A DNA stretch of 12,585 nucleotides from JACOYH01 sp964469735. Its GTDB lineage: Bacteria; Patescibacteriota; Minisyncoccia; Minisyncoccales; MHMH01. The notes beneath the pieces are model-generated. The model saw nothing but the letters and a program-made list of their open reading frames with translations. It made no database searches and was not told the origin of the DNA. This document shows positions 1-5,758 of the stretch, piece after piece. How positions within the stretch are numbered: position 1 is the stretch's first letter; the number at the start of each line of letters is the position of its first letter. Location: the NCBI GenBank assembly GCA_964469735.1, contig CAYXYS010000013.1, forward strand, positions 1-12,585. Reading direction: 5' to 3'. A program made the translations under genes and the position numbers.

Positions 1-420
1 AGAATTTTCGTGGTGGACGAAGCTTGGTGGATGATGCAAACCGAAGACGGAGCCTCCTTCCTTTACGGAATAACCAAGCGGGGCAGAAAATACTGGCTGG
101 GAGTTACCACCATAACGCAAGACATAAACGACTTTATGAAATCCGACTACGGAAAACCGATTATTACAAATTCTGCTTTAAGGCTCTTAATGAAACAAAG
201 CACTGCCACCGCTGAAACAGTTAAAAAAACCTTTACCCTCAGCGACTGGGAAAAAGAGCTGCTGGTTGGCAGCCAGGTGGGGGAGGGAATATTTTTCGCC
301 GGCCAAAAGCACGTTGCTATCAAAGTAGTCGCTTCTTATTCTGAAGACCAGTTTATCACCACCGCCCCGGAAGAAGTAGCCAAAATACGCGAGGCTAAAA
401 AGGCATTAAAAAAAGAATAA
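1..420 (+). CDS. VirB4/TraC-like ATPase of a type IV secretion or conjugation-like system, C-terminal part
   Basis: This gene is cut by the left edge of the window; 139 codons and the TAA stop remain. The visible part opens with a Walker B strand (RIFVVDEAWW), in which Asp-Glu would coordinate magnesium and activate water for ATP hydrolysis. A helix and a conserved-looking TTITQD stretch follow at about residues 38-43, typical of the sensor region in VirB4/TraC/TraG-like motor ATPases. The Walker A half lies outside the window. Family members are cytoplasmic or membrane-attached hexamers that power type IV secretion, conjugation or related surface structures. The tail is Lys/Glu-rich. A small membrane-protein gene follows after 4 bases, so the two are probably one transcript. 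The broad family is fairly secure; the system it powers cannot be told from here. Confidence 0.8.
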   Translation, partial: RIFVVDEAWWMMQTEDGASFLYGITKRGRKYWLGVTTITQDINDFMKSDYGKPIITNSALRLLMKQSTATAETVKKTFTLSDWEKELLVGSQVGEGIFFAGQKHVAIKVVASYSEDQFITTAPEEVAKIREAKKALKKE

Positions 421-424
421 TTAT

Positions 425-823
425 ATGAAGCTCTTGAGCCCCGAAGCGCTTATTATATTACCCATAGCCCTTCTCGTAGATATAGGGGGCATACTCCTCA
501 CCGTTTTCCTCGCAGACGATTATTTTATTACCGATGTCATCGGTTTAATTTTTATTGGGGGCTGGAGTTATTTTAGATCTATAATGCGAGGCGCAGATCC
601 CTCTCAAAAGCTTCCTTCAAGAGAAGATATTAAAAAAGCGAGATCCGCCGCAAAAGAGGCAAAAACAGCAAGAAAAACCACTAAGGCCGCCAAATGGGCC
701 AAAAGGCTAAAATGGATAAGGCCGCTGTCTATTATTGGGGAGTTTCTCCCTTGGACTTTTATCGGCGTCCTCCCGCTTTGGACCATCTGGGTCGTAGTCG
801 AACTACAAACTTCAGAGGAATAA
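425..823 (+). CDS. small membrane protein with three predicted helices and a basic linker, function unknown
   Basis: This 132-residue protein is not one I can assign to a named family. It has a hydrophobic segment at residues 8-29, a second at 34-51, a strongly basic Lys/Arg/Ala-rich amphipathic stretch at about 62-98, and a last hydrophobic segment at 101-126 with several Trp residues. The basic stretch would lie in the cytoplasm or along the membrane surface. The start codon is 4 bases after the stop of the VirB4-like ATPase gene and there is no room for a promoter, so co-transcription is likely. By position it may be an accessory or membrane anchor of the same secretion-type complex, which is inference from context only. 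The gene stops directly before a terminator hairpin. Confidence 0.7.
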   Translation: MKLLSPEALIILPIALLVDIGGILLTVFLADDYFITDVIGLIFIGGWSYFRSIMRGADPSQKLPSREDIKKARSAAKEAKTARKTTKAAKWAKRLKWIRPLSIIGEFLPWTFIGVLPLWTIWVVVELQTSEE

Positions 824-855
824 AAAAATCGCCCATTCCGGGGCGCTTTTTTGTT
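822..855. terminator. bidirectional intrinsic terminator between convergent operons
   Basis: The stem CGCCC (830-834) pairs with GGGCG (841-845) around a 6-base loop. Seven A residues lie on the left side and six T residues on the right, so each strand shows a GC stem followed by a U-run. It sits right after the stop of the membrane-protein gene and 18 bases beyond the end of jag, so it can end transcription from both sides. Confidence 0.85.
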
Positions 856-872
856 TTAAGCAATTTCTATAA

Positions 873-1337
873 TTAAGGGTGAACTTTTATCACCACCCTT
901 CTGCCCTGGCCCTCCCCGGCGCTCTCGGTAACCACGTCGCTTCTTCCCGCCAGAGCCATATGAATTACCCTTCTCTCGTAAGCTGACATCGGCGGCAACT
1001 CCTTATCCTTCTTAGAAAGATAAACCTCGTCGGCGGCGGACCTGGCAATCTCTTTTAGATATTCGACCTTCTTTTTTTTATAGTCGTTAATGTCCAAATC
1101 CACGAAAAAGCGTTCTTCTCTACCTAAATGCTTCCTTAAAACCATCCTTAAGAGGTTTTGCATTTCTTGGAGGGTTTGTCCCCGTTCTCCGATTAAAAGC
1201 TGAGGGTCGTCCGTTTTAATATCAACGGGTATGGTAGAGTCTTGTATTTCCTTTACGTTAATCTCAACCGGAAGGCCGGTTTTCTTAAAAAACTCTCCGA
1301 TTAATTCTTTGATTTTACTTAAGTTCTCTTGAATCAT
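873..1337 (-). CDS. jag: Jag/KhpB RNA-binding protein (KH plus R3H domains)
   Basis: This 154-residue protein belongs to the SpoIIIJ-associated Jag/KhpB family, RNA-binding proteins of the cytoplasm usually encoded beside yidC. The KH domain is at about residues 22-80, with the GxxG loop seen as IGERGQ at 49-54. The R3H domain is at about 85-153, with Arg122-x3-His126 in SAYERRVIHMAL and the typical ending RRVVIKV. The family's N-terminal Jag_N domain is absent, which makes this a short form. It is last in the rpmH-rnpA-yidD-yidC-jag operon, 76 bases after yidC. A GGGG run directly abuts the ATG, which is too close for a normal ribosome-binding site, but no other ATG fits the N-terminus better. 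Family assignment is secure; its target RNAs are unknown. Confidence 0.93.
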   Translation of the reverse strand: MIQENLSKIKELIGEFFKKTGLPVEINVKEIQDSTIPVDIKTDDPQLLIGERGQTLQEMQNLLRMVLRKHLGREERFFVDLDINDYKKKKVEYLKEIARSAADEVYLSKKDKELPPMSAYERRVIHMALAGRSDVVTESAGEGQGRRVVIKVHP

Positions 1338-1356
1338 CCCCTGTTAGAAACCAGTG

Positions 1357-1388
1357 GCGAAATAATTTTATTTATAAAATTGTTTCGC
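1357..1388 (-). other. intercistronic hairpin between yidC and jag
   Basis: A 14-position stem (1357-1370 with 1375-1388, GCGAAA...TTTCGC) closes a 4-base loop. On the minus-strand mRNA the one imperfect position is an A-C mismatch; on the plus strand it would be G-U. No U-run follows on the mRNA, so it is not a standard intrinsic terminator. It could protect or process the message or lower jag expression relative to yidC. Confidence 0.5.
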
Positions 1389-1413
1389 GCAGTCTAGATT
1401 AGGTTATATTTAA

Positions 1414-2178
1414 TTATCCAACCTTGTCTTTATTAATCGCCTTGTGCCCCGTGGTGCTCGTTTCCAATGGAGCATTCTTTTTCAGAATAATATATTGCTG
1501 GGCGATTGTAAAGGCGGTGGTTGTCAGCCAATATAAAGCAATGGCGGAAGGCATCCTCCAGAGGATGAAGACGGTGAACACGGGGAAAAAGTACAGCATT
1601 TGTTTCTGCATGACCTGAGAAAAGTCGGGCCCGTCCTTGGAGGATTTTTTGCTTTTCGGAGTTACCATCTTGGTTTGGAAAAACTGGGCGACTCCGGTTA
1701 TCAGGGCTAATATAATCGAAGGTTCGGCCAGGTTCATTATGCCCAGGAAAGTGGTATCAATGGCGCCGGGATTGGGAACAAACGAATAAAGAAAGCCCAT
1801 TTTCTCAGGACCGAAGCCGTTCCAAAAAAGTCTGAAGAGAGCTATAAGGATAGGCATCTGTATGAGAAGAGGCAAGCATCCGGAAAAAGGATTTATCTTC
1901 TCTCTCTTGTAAAACTCCATCATCTCCCTGCTTTGTTTTTCTTTGTCGTCTTTGTATTTCTCCTGAATTTCCTTTATCTTCGGCTGAAGAGCCGACAGCG
2001 CCTTTTGGGACTTTATGCCCTTAGAGGCTAGGGGATAGAGAATGAGCTTAATTATTATCGTTAATAAAATGACAGCTATACCAAAGTCGTGCCCCGGGAT
2101 ATAAAGGTAAAGCAAAATCAGGGCGTTAAACAGCGGTTGGTATAATACGGTATTAAATGTGTTAATTAAAAAATCCAT
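1414..2178 (-). CDS. yidC: YidC/Oxa1-family membrane protein insertase
   Basis: This 254-residue protein inserts and folds proteins in the cytoplasmic membrane, alone or with SecYEG. It is the short, Gram-positive-like form without the large periplasmic domain of proteobacterial YidC. Hydrophobic segments lie at about 13-28, 33-52, 101-118, 153-168 and 195-231. The charged residue of the hydrophilic groove, often Arg in the family, appears to be Lys44 in TIIIKLILYPL. A Lys/Glu-rich cytoplasmic helical hairpin at about 54-95 and the GCLPLLIQMPI segment at 100-110 are typical. The basic C-terminal tail (about 233-254) could touch ribosomes. The start is 3 bases after the yidD stop, so translation is probably coupled. 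Confidence 0.95.
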   Translation of the reverse strand: MDFLINTFNTVLYQPLFNALILLYLYIPGHDFGIAVILLTIIIKLILYPLASKGIKSQKALSALQPKIKEIQEKYKDDKEKQSREMMEFYKREKINPFSGCLPLLIQMPILIALFRLFWNGFGPEKMGFLYSFVPNPGAIDTTFLGIMNLAEPSIILALITGVAQFFQTKMVTPKSKKSSKDGPDFSQVMQKQMLYFFPVFTVFILWRMPSAIALYWLTTTAFTIAQQYIILKKNAPLETSTTGHKAINKDKVG

Positions 2179-2181
2179 AAA

Positions 2182-2391
2182 TTAAGGGAGGTCCACACCC
2201 CCGGGATTCCAGGGGTGGCATTTTAATATTCTTCTAAAGCTTTTGAGGCTCCCGGAGGCAGCTCCGTACTTTTTCAGCGACTGTAGAGAATATTCGGAAC
2301 AGCTGGGATAAAAGCGGCAACGATTACCCAAAAGAGGGGAGAGTAGCGCCTGATAGGATTTTACAAAAAAAATAAGAATGTTCTTAATCAT
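2182..2391 (-). CDS. yidD: YidD membrane protein insertion efficiency factor
   Basis: This 69-residue protein carries the family signature: CRFYPSCSEYS at residues 25-35, a KKYGAASGSLKSFRRI core and the CHPWNPGGVDLP end. The three conserved Cys are at 25, 31 and 58, and an amphipathic N-terminal helix covers about 3-20. YidD is a membrane-associated protein that assists YidC-dependent insertion. The start overlaps the 3' end of rnpA by 8 bases, with an AGGA-like ribosome-binding site inside rnpA. Length is normal for the family. Confidence 0.96.
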   Translation of the reverse strand: MIKNILIFFVKSYQALLSPLLGNRCRFYPSCSEYSLQSLKKYGAASGSLKSFRRILKCHPWNPGGVDLP

Positions 2392-2728
2392 TTAACAGTC
2401 CTGTTTTTTTAAGAAGTTTTATCGTTGTCCTTTCCAGATCTTCAAATCTTTTGCCCGCCGACCCTTGAAGAGCCGTTATTACCACGTCAAACCCCGGTTT
2501 AATTTCGGTGATCCTGCTCTTAACTATTTCCCTCAGCGCTCTTTTAACCTTGTTCCTTTCGACGGCCTTCTTGGAGGCTTTTTGCCCGGCCACGAAAGCA
2601 AAGCGGATTAACCTAAGACCGTTTGGAGCCGCCTTAAGCAGCAGGCTGTCTTCCTTAAGCCCCCTACCTTCTCTAAAAACTCTTTCTATTTCTTTGGTTT
2701 TTTTAAGGCGGTTGAAACCCGGCAGCAT
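2384..2728 (-). CDS. rnpA: RNase P protein subunit
   Basis: This 114-residue basic protein is the protein cofactor of RNase P, which trims the 5' leader of precursor tRNAs with the RNA subunit. The family RNR motif is visible as AVERNKVKRALRE at residues 55-67. The N-terminal part (LPGFNRLKKTKEIERVFREG) and the FAFVAGQKASKKAV strand that contacts substrate leader are also typical. The gene starts 4 bases after the rpmH stop and overlaps yidD, matching the near-universal rpmH-rnpA-yidD arrangement. No clear ribosome-binding site precedes it, so coupling to rpmH is likely. The RNA subunit gene was not recognised in this window. Confidence 0.95.
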   Translation of the reverse strand: MLPGFNRLKKTKEIERVFREGRGLKEDSLLLKAAPNGLRLIRFAFVAGQKASKKAVERNKVKRALREIVKSRITEIKPGFDVVITALQGSAGKRFEDLERTTIKLLKKTGLLND

Positions 2729-2732
2729 GCAA

Positions 2733-2867
2733 TTATACGGTTAATTTTGCCCTTTTCTTTCTTCTTCTTTTGGATAGAACTTTTTTTCCTCCCTTTTTTC
2801 TGCTTCTAGCCCTAAAACCATGGGCCTTCTTTCTTTTTCTCTTTTTGGGCTGGTAAGTTAAGCTCAT
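2733..2867 (-). CDS. rpmH: 50S ribosomal protein bL34
   Basis: This 44-residue, very basic protein reads MSLTYQPKKRKRKKAHGFRA at its start, then an RSRKKGGKKVLSKRRRKKRA stretch. This matches the L34 pattern (TYQPkkrkRkrtHGFraRm...GrkvLkrRRkKGRk.L). It is a structural protein of the large ribosomal subunit. It is the first gene of the leftward operon and faces dnaA across the spacer, the classic L34/RNase P/dnaA layout around many bacterial origins. It is easily missed because of its length. A consensus-like promoter lies directly upstream and leaves a leader of only about 9 bases. Confidence 0.95.
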   Translation of the reverse strand: MSLTYQPKKRKRKKAHGFRARSRKKGGKKVLSKRRRKKRAKLTV

Positions 2868-2882
2868 TTTAGTAATTTAATG

Positions 2883-2911
2883 ATTAAACATTTTTTATCT
2901 TATCACAACAA
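2883..2911 (-). promoter_or_regulatory. promoter of the rpmH-rnpA-yidD-yidC-jag operon
   Basis: On the minus strand TTGTTG (2911-2906) is followed after 17 bases by TTTAAT (2888-2883). These match the -35 and -10 consensus at 4 and 5 of 6 positions. The predicted start near 2876 leaves a leader of about 9 bases before the rpmH ATG. Confidence 0.6.
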
Positions 2912-3031
2912 CCTTAAAACGGCAAACCAGGTTATTGGAGCTGATTTGGGTAACGAATTCTTAACATATTTTCCACAATTTATTAACAGGGTTGGGAGTA
3001 ATTACGTTCATTTTTCTTTTCTTTGACGTGT

Positions 3032-3039
3032 GATATAAT
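3032..3039 (+). promoter_or_regulatory. extended -10 promoter of dnaA
   Basis: TGATATAAT is a perfect extended -10 (TG-N-TATAAT, with TATAAT at 3034-3039). No convincing -35 lies 16-18 bases upstream. The expected start near 3046 gives a leader of only about 8 bases before the ATG at 3054. Confidence 0.6.
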
Positions 3040-3053
3040 AGTTCAGTGGACTT

Positions 3054-4415
3054 ATGAATAAAGAAGAATTATGGCAGGCTCTGCTTGCCCAGATACAATT
3101 TAATATTTCCAAGGCTAATTTTGCCACCTGGTTCAAAAATACCGGTATTATATCTAAAAAAGGAGGGCGGGTGGTAATAGCCGTTCCTAATAATTTTTCC
3201 AAGGAGTGGCTGGAAAACAAATATAACAAAACCATACACAAAATCCTCCACAGTTTAGATGAAGAAATAAAGGAGGTTAAATATATGGTAGCCAGGCCGG
3301 GAGCGGTATCTTCTTTACCTGTAAGCAGCTCTCCGGTCGATATTCCCGCCCAGGAGTCTCAACTTGAGTTCCAGGAATTTAAGGTGGATAAAAACAGTAA
3401 TCTCAACCCCCGCTACACTTTCGATAATTTTATAGTCGGTCCCTTTAATGAACTGCCTCACGCCGCGGCCTGGGCTATAGCTAATAACCCCGGTTCCGTT
3501 TACAATCCGCTTTTTGTTTATGGAGGAGTGGGGTTGGGAAAAACCCACATGCTCCAGGCTATAGGCAATGAGGTAATAAAAAAATTCTCTCAAAAGAGAG
3601 TTAAATACGTTTCTTCTGAAAAATTTGCTTCGGGAATAGTCAACTCCATTAAAAATCACAATATAGATAAATTTAAGTCGCTATATAAAGATATTGACGT
3701 TTTGATTATCGACGATATCCAGTTTTTTGCCGGCAAAGAAAAAAGTCAAGAAGAGTTTTTTCATATATTCAACGGCTTATATGAAAAGAACAAGCAGATT
3801 ATCTTATCTTCGGACCGGCCGCCGAAAGCCATTTCCGCGCTAGAAGAGCGGTTGAGATCCAGGTTTGAAGGAGGAATGATAGCCGATATCAGCCTTCCAG
3901 ACTACGAAACAAGGGTGGCTATTTTAAAAAGTAAATCTCAAGAAAAGAAAGTTAATTTTTCGGAAGATATAATAGAATATATAGCGGCTAACATCCAAAG
4001 AAACATCAGGGAATTAGAGGGTGCCCTTAATCGTTTGGCTGCTTATCAGAAGCTCAACAACCAAGCCCCGACGGTAGATACCGCTAAAACCCTTTTAAAA
4101 AATCTAATATTTTCGCCCACTAAAGTAGCCAACCCTGAAAAAATAATCCGGGCCGTTTCCTTTTATTTCGACGTAAAAGAAAAAGATTTATTGGCTACCT
4201 CTAGAAAGAAAGAAATTGTAAGACCTAGGCAAATTGCCATGTATCTTTTAAGGGAAGAATTAAAGAGTTCTTTCCCGTTTATAGGGACTAAATTCGGGGG
4301 AAAAGACCACACCACCGCTATTCACGCCTATAATAAAATACTGAAAGAGGTGGAAAAAAACGAAGGGTTGTCCGATGAAATTAATTTAATAAAAGAGCAA
4401 ATTTACAGGATGTAG
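3054..4415 (+). CDS. dnaA: chromosomal replication initiator DnaA
   Basis: This 453-residue protein is an AAA+ ATPase that binds DnaA boxes, oligomerises on oriC and opens the duplex. Domain I is at about 1-80 (LWQALLAQIQ, FATWFKNT, WLENKY) and a short variable domain II at about 81-115. Domain III starts near 118 (NPRYTFDNFIVGPFN). It has Walker A GGVGLGKT at 157-164, Walker B VLIIDDIQF at about 216-224, and an arginine-finger region ERLRSRFEGG at about 265-274. Domain IV ends with PRQIAMYLLREEL and the GGKDHTTAIHAY box-binding signature. All key motifs look intact. It is divergent from rpmH and followed by dnaN after a 209-base spacer. Confidence 0.97.
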   Translation: MNKEELWQALLAQIQFNISKANFATWFKNTGIISKKGGRVVIAVPNNFSKEWLENKYNKTIHKILHSLDEEIKEVKYMVARPGAVSSLPVSSSPVDIPAQESQLEFQEFKVDKNSNLNPRYTFDNFIVGPFNELPHAAAWAIANNPGSVYNPLFVYGGVGLGKTHMLQAIGNEVIKKFSQKRVKYVSSEKFASGIVNSIKNHNIDKFKSLYKDIDVLIIDDIQFFAGKEKSQEEFFHIFNGLYEKNKQIILSSDRPPKAISALEERLRSRFEGGMIADISLPDYETRVAILKSKSQEKKVNFSEDIIEYIAANIQRNIRELEGALNRLAAYQKLNNQAPTVDTAKTLLKNLIFSPTKVANPEKIIRAVSFYFDVKEKDLLATSRKKEIVRPRQIAMYLLREELKSSFPFIGTKFGGKDHTTAIHAYNKILKEVEKNEGLSDEINLIKEQIYRM

Positions 4416-4624
4416 TGTTAATTGGTTGTTGAATAATGTGTGGAGAAATAAAGGATAGTCCGGGGAAAAATAAGTTAAGAAAAAAAATCTAAAAATCAGT
4501 AACTTAAATTAGATAATAATTAACAAAAGAGTCCACACTTTAATAACCCCATTTTTAAGTGTGATTTAAGGGGTAATCCACAATTAAAAGGATGAATAAT
4601 AATAGTAATAATAAATAATTAAAT
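4416..4624. other. dnaA-dnaN spacer, best candidate for oriC
   Basis: This 209-base AT-rich stretch holds no gene. The TCCACA core of the DnaA box occurs three times: inverted at 4439-4447 (TTCTCCACA on the minus strand, 8 of 9 to TTATCCACA), at 4532-4537 in GAGTCCACA (6 of 9), and at 4574-4582 as TAATCCACA (8 of 9). After the last box comes a run of TAA/TAG triplets (about 4597-4614), followed by the very AT-rich start of dnaN, a plausible unwinding region. Interleaved inverted repeats lie at 4534-4574. The origin assignment rests on context and motifs only. Confidence 0.6.
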
Positions 4625-5758
4625 ATGAAAATAATAATATTAAAAGAAAATTTAAGTAAGGGATTAAACATAGTCGGGAGAGTAGCTGGGAAAAATTTAA
4701 CTTTGCCGATTTTAAATAATATTTTAATTTCAGCTAAAAAAAATTTTTTAAATTTATCATCTACCGATTTGGAGTTGGGAATTAAATATTGGACTTTAAT
4801 TAAAACTGAAAAAGAAGGAGAAATTACCGTGCCGGCTAAAATTTTAATGAATTTTATAAACCTACTCCCCGACAAGAAAATAACCATCAATTCTAAAAAT
4901 CAAGACCTTTTTATCCAATGTGAAGAATATAATACTAAAATAAAAGGACAATCATCAGAGGAATTTCCTATTATTCCGACAATCGAAGATAACGGGGCTA
5001 TAGAAATAAACAGTTCAGTGTTATACGAAGGAATATCCCAAGTAGTGGATTTTACTACCGTAAATCAGGCTAGGCCCGAGCTTTCCGGGGTTTATTTTAA
5101 CTTTCAAAAAGACGGACTAAGGCTTACCACCACCGACAGTTTTAGGCTTGCTGAAAAGAAATTAAGCTTTGAAAAAGGCCCAAACAAGGAGCTATCGTTT
5201 ATTCTTCCCCAGAAACCAGCCAGGGAAATAGTTAATATTTTTTCTGAATACGAAGGAAAAATAAAAATATACATATCAGCCAATCAAGTGTTATTTGAAT
5301 ATCCAATGACTGGAACAGACCACCCGGAAGTACAAGTCATTTCTCGTTTAATAGAGGGGGAATACCCTGATTATCAGGGTATTATTCCTAAAAAATACGA
5401 GACTCAGTTAATTATTGAAAAAGATAAGTTTATTAATCAAATAAAAACCGCCAGTATATTCAGCGGAAAAAGCAATGAAGTAAAAATAATAGTGGACGGT
5501 AAAAAAGGAGGTATTGAGATACTTTCTCAGAATCCCGAGCTTGGCGAGAATAAAAGCTTTCTGCCGGTCAAGATAAGTCAAAACAACAGCGAAGAAAAGG
5601 AAATATCTTTCAATTACAGATTTCTAATTGATGGGCTTAATAATATAAAAAGCAAGAACGTTATTATGGAACTAAACGGGGAGGAGGGCCCCGCTTTAGT
5701 GAGGCCGGAAGGAGACGTTAATTATCTTTACGTTGTAATGCCGATTAAAGCGTCGTAG
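4625..5758 (+). CDS. dnaN: DNA polymerase III beta subunit (sliding clamp)
   Basis: This 377-residue protein forms the ring that tethers DNA polymerase III to DNA and recruits other repair and replication proteins. Three clamp folds lie at about 1-120, 121-250 and 251-377. Family hallmarks are LPILNNILI near residue 27, SSTDLELGI near 45, RPELSGVYF and TDSFRLAEKKL in domain 2, RLIEGEYPDYQ near 240, and the C-terminal YLYVVMPIKAS. Length is normal. The first ~100 codons are much more AT-rich than the rest, continuing the composition of the upstream spacer. No ribosome-binding site is visible before the ATG. The 3' end overlaps the facing PBP gene by 14 bases. Confidence 0.97.
   Translation: MKIIILKENLSKGLNIVGRVAGKNLTLPILNNILISAKKNFLNLSSTDLELGIKYWTLIKTEKEGEITVPAKILMNFINLLPDKKITINSKNQDLFIQCEEYNTKIKGQSSEEFPIIPTIEDNGAIEINSSVLYEGISQVVDFTTVNQARPELSGVYFNFQKDGLRLTTTDSFRLAEKKLSFEKGPNKELSFILPQKPAREIVNIFSEYEGKIKIYISANQVLFEYPMTGTDHPEVQVISRLIEGEYPDYQGIIPKKYETQLIIEKDKFINQIKTASIFSGKSNEVKIIVDGKKGGIEILSQNPELGENKSFLPVKISQNNSEEKEISFNYRFLIDGLNNIKSKNVIMELNGEEGPALVRPEGDVNYLYVVMPIKAS

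Larger units (their letters stand above)
2868..3053. other. rpmH-dnaA spacer, possible part of oriC
   Basis: This 186-base non-coding spacer separates divergent operons and carries promoters for both. DnaA-box-like sites are TTTTCCACA at 2969-2977 (8 of 9 matches to TTATCCACA) and TTATTAACA at 2980-2988 (7 of 9). I see no cluster of perfect boxes. An origin or dnaA autoregulatory role is inferred from gene context. Confidence 0.5.

Noticed and set aside
4597..4614. TAA/TAG triplets as a DnaA-trio unwinding element
   Set aside because: With the nearest DnaA box to the left, the trio should appear on the other strand; the polarity does not match cleanly, so only an AT-rich tract is claimed.
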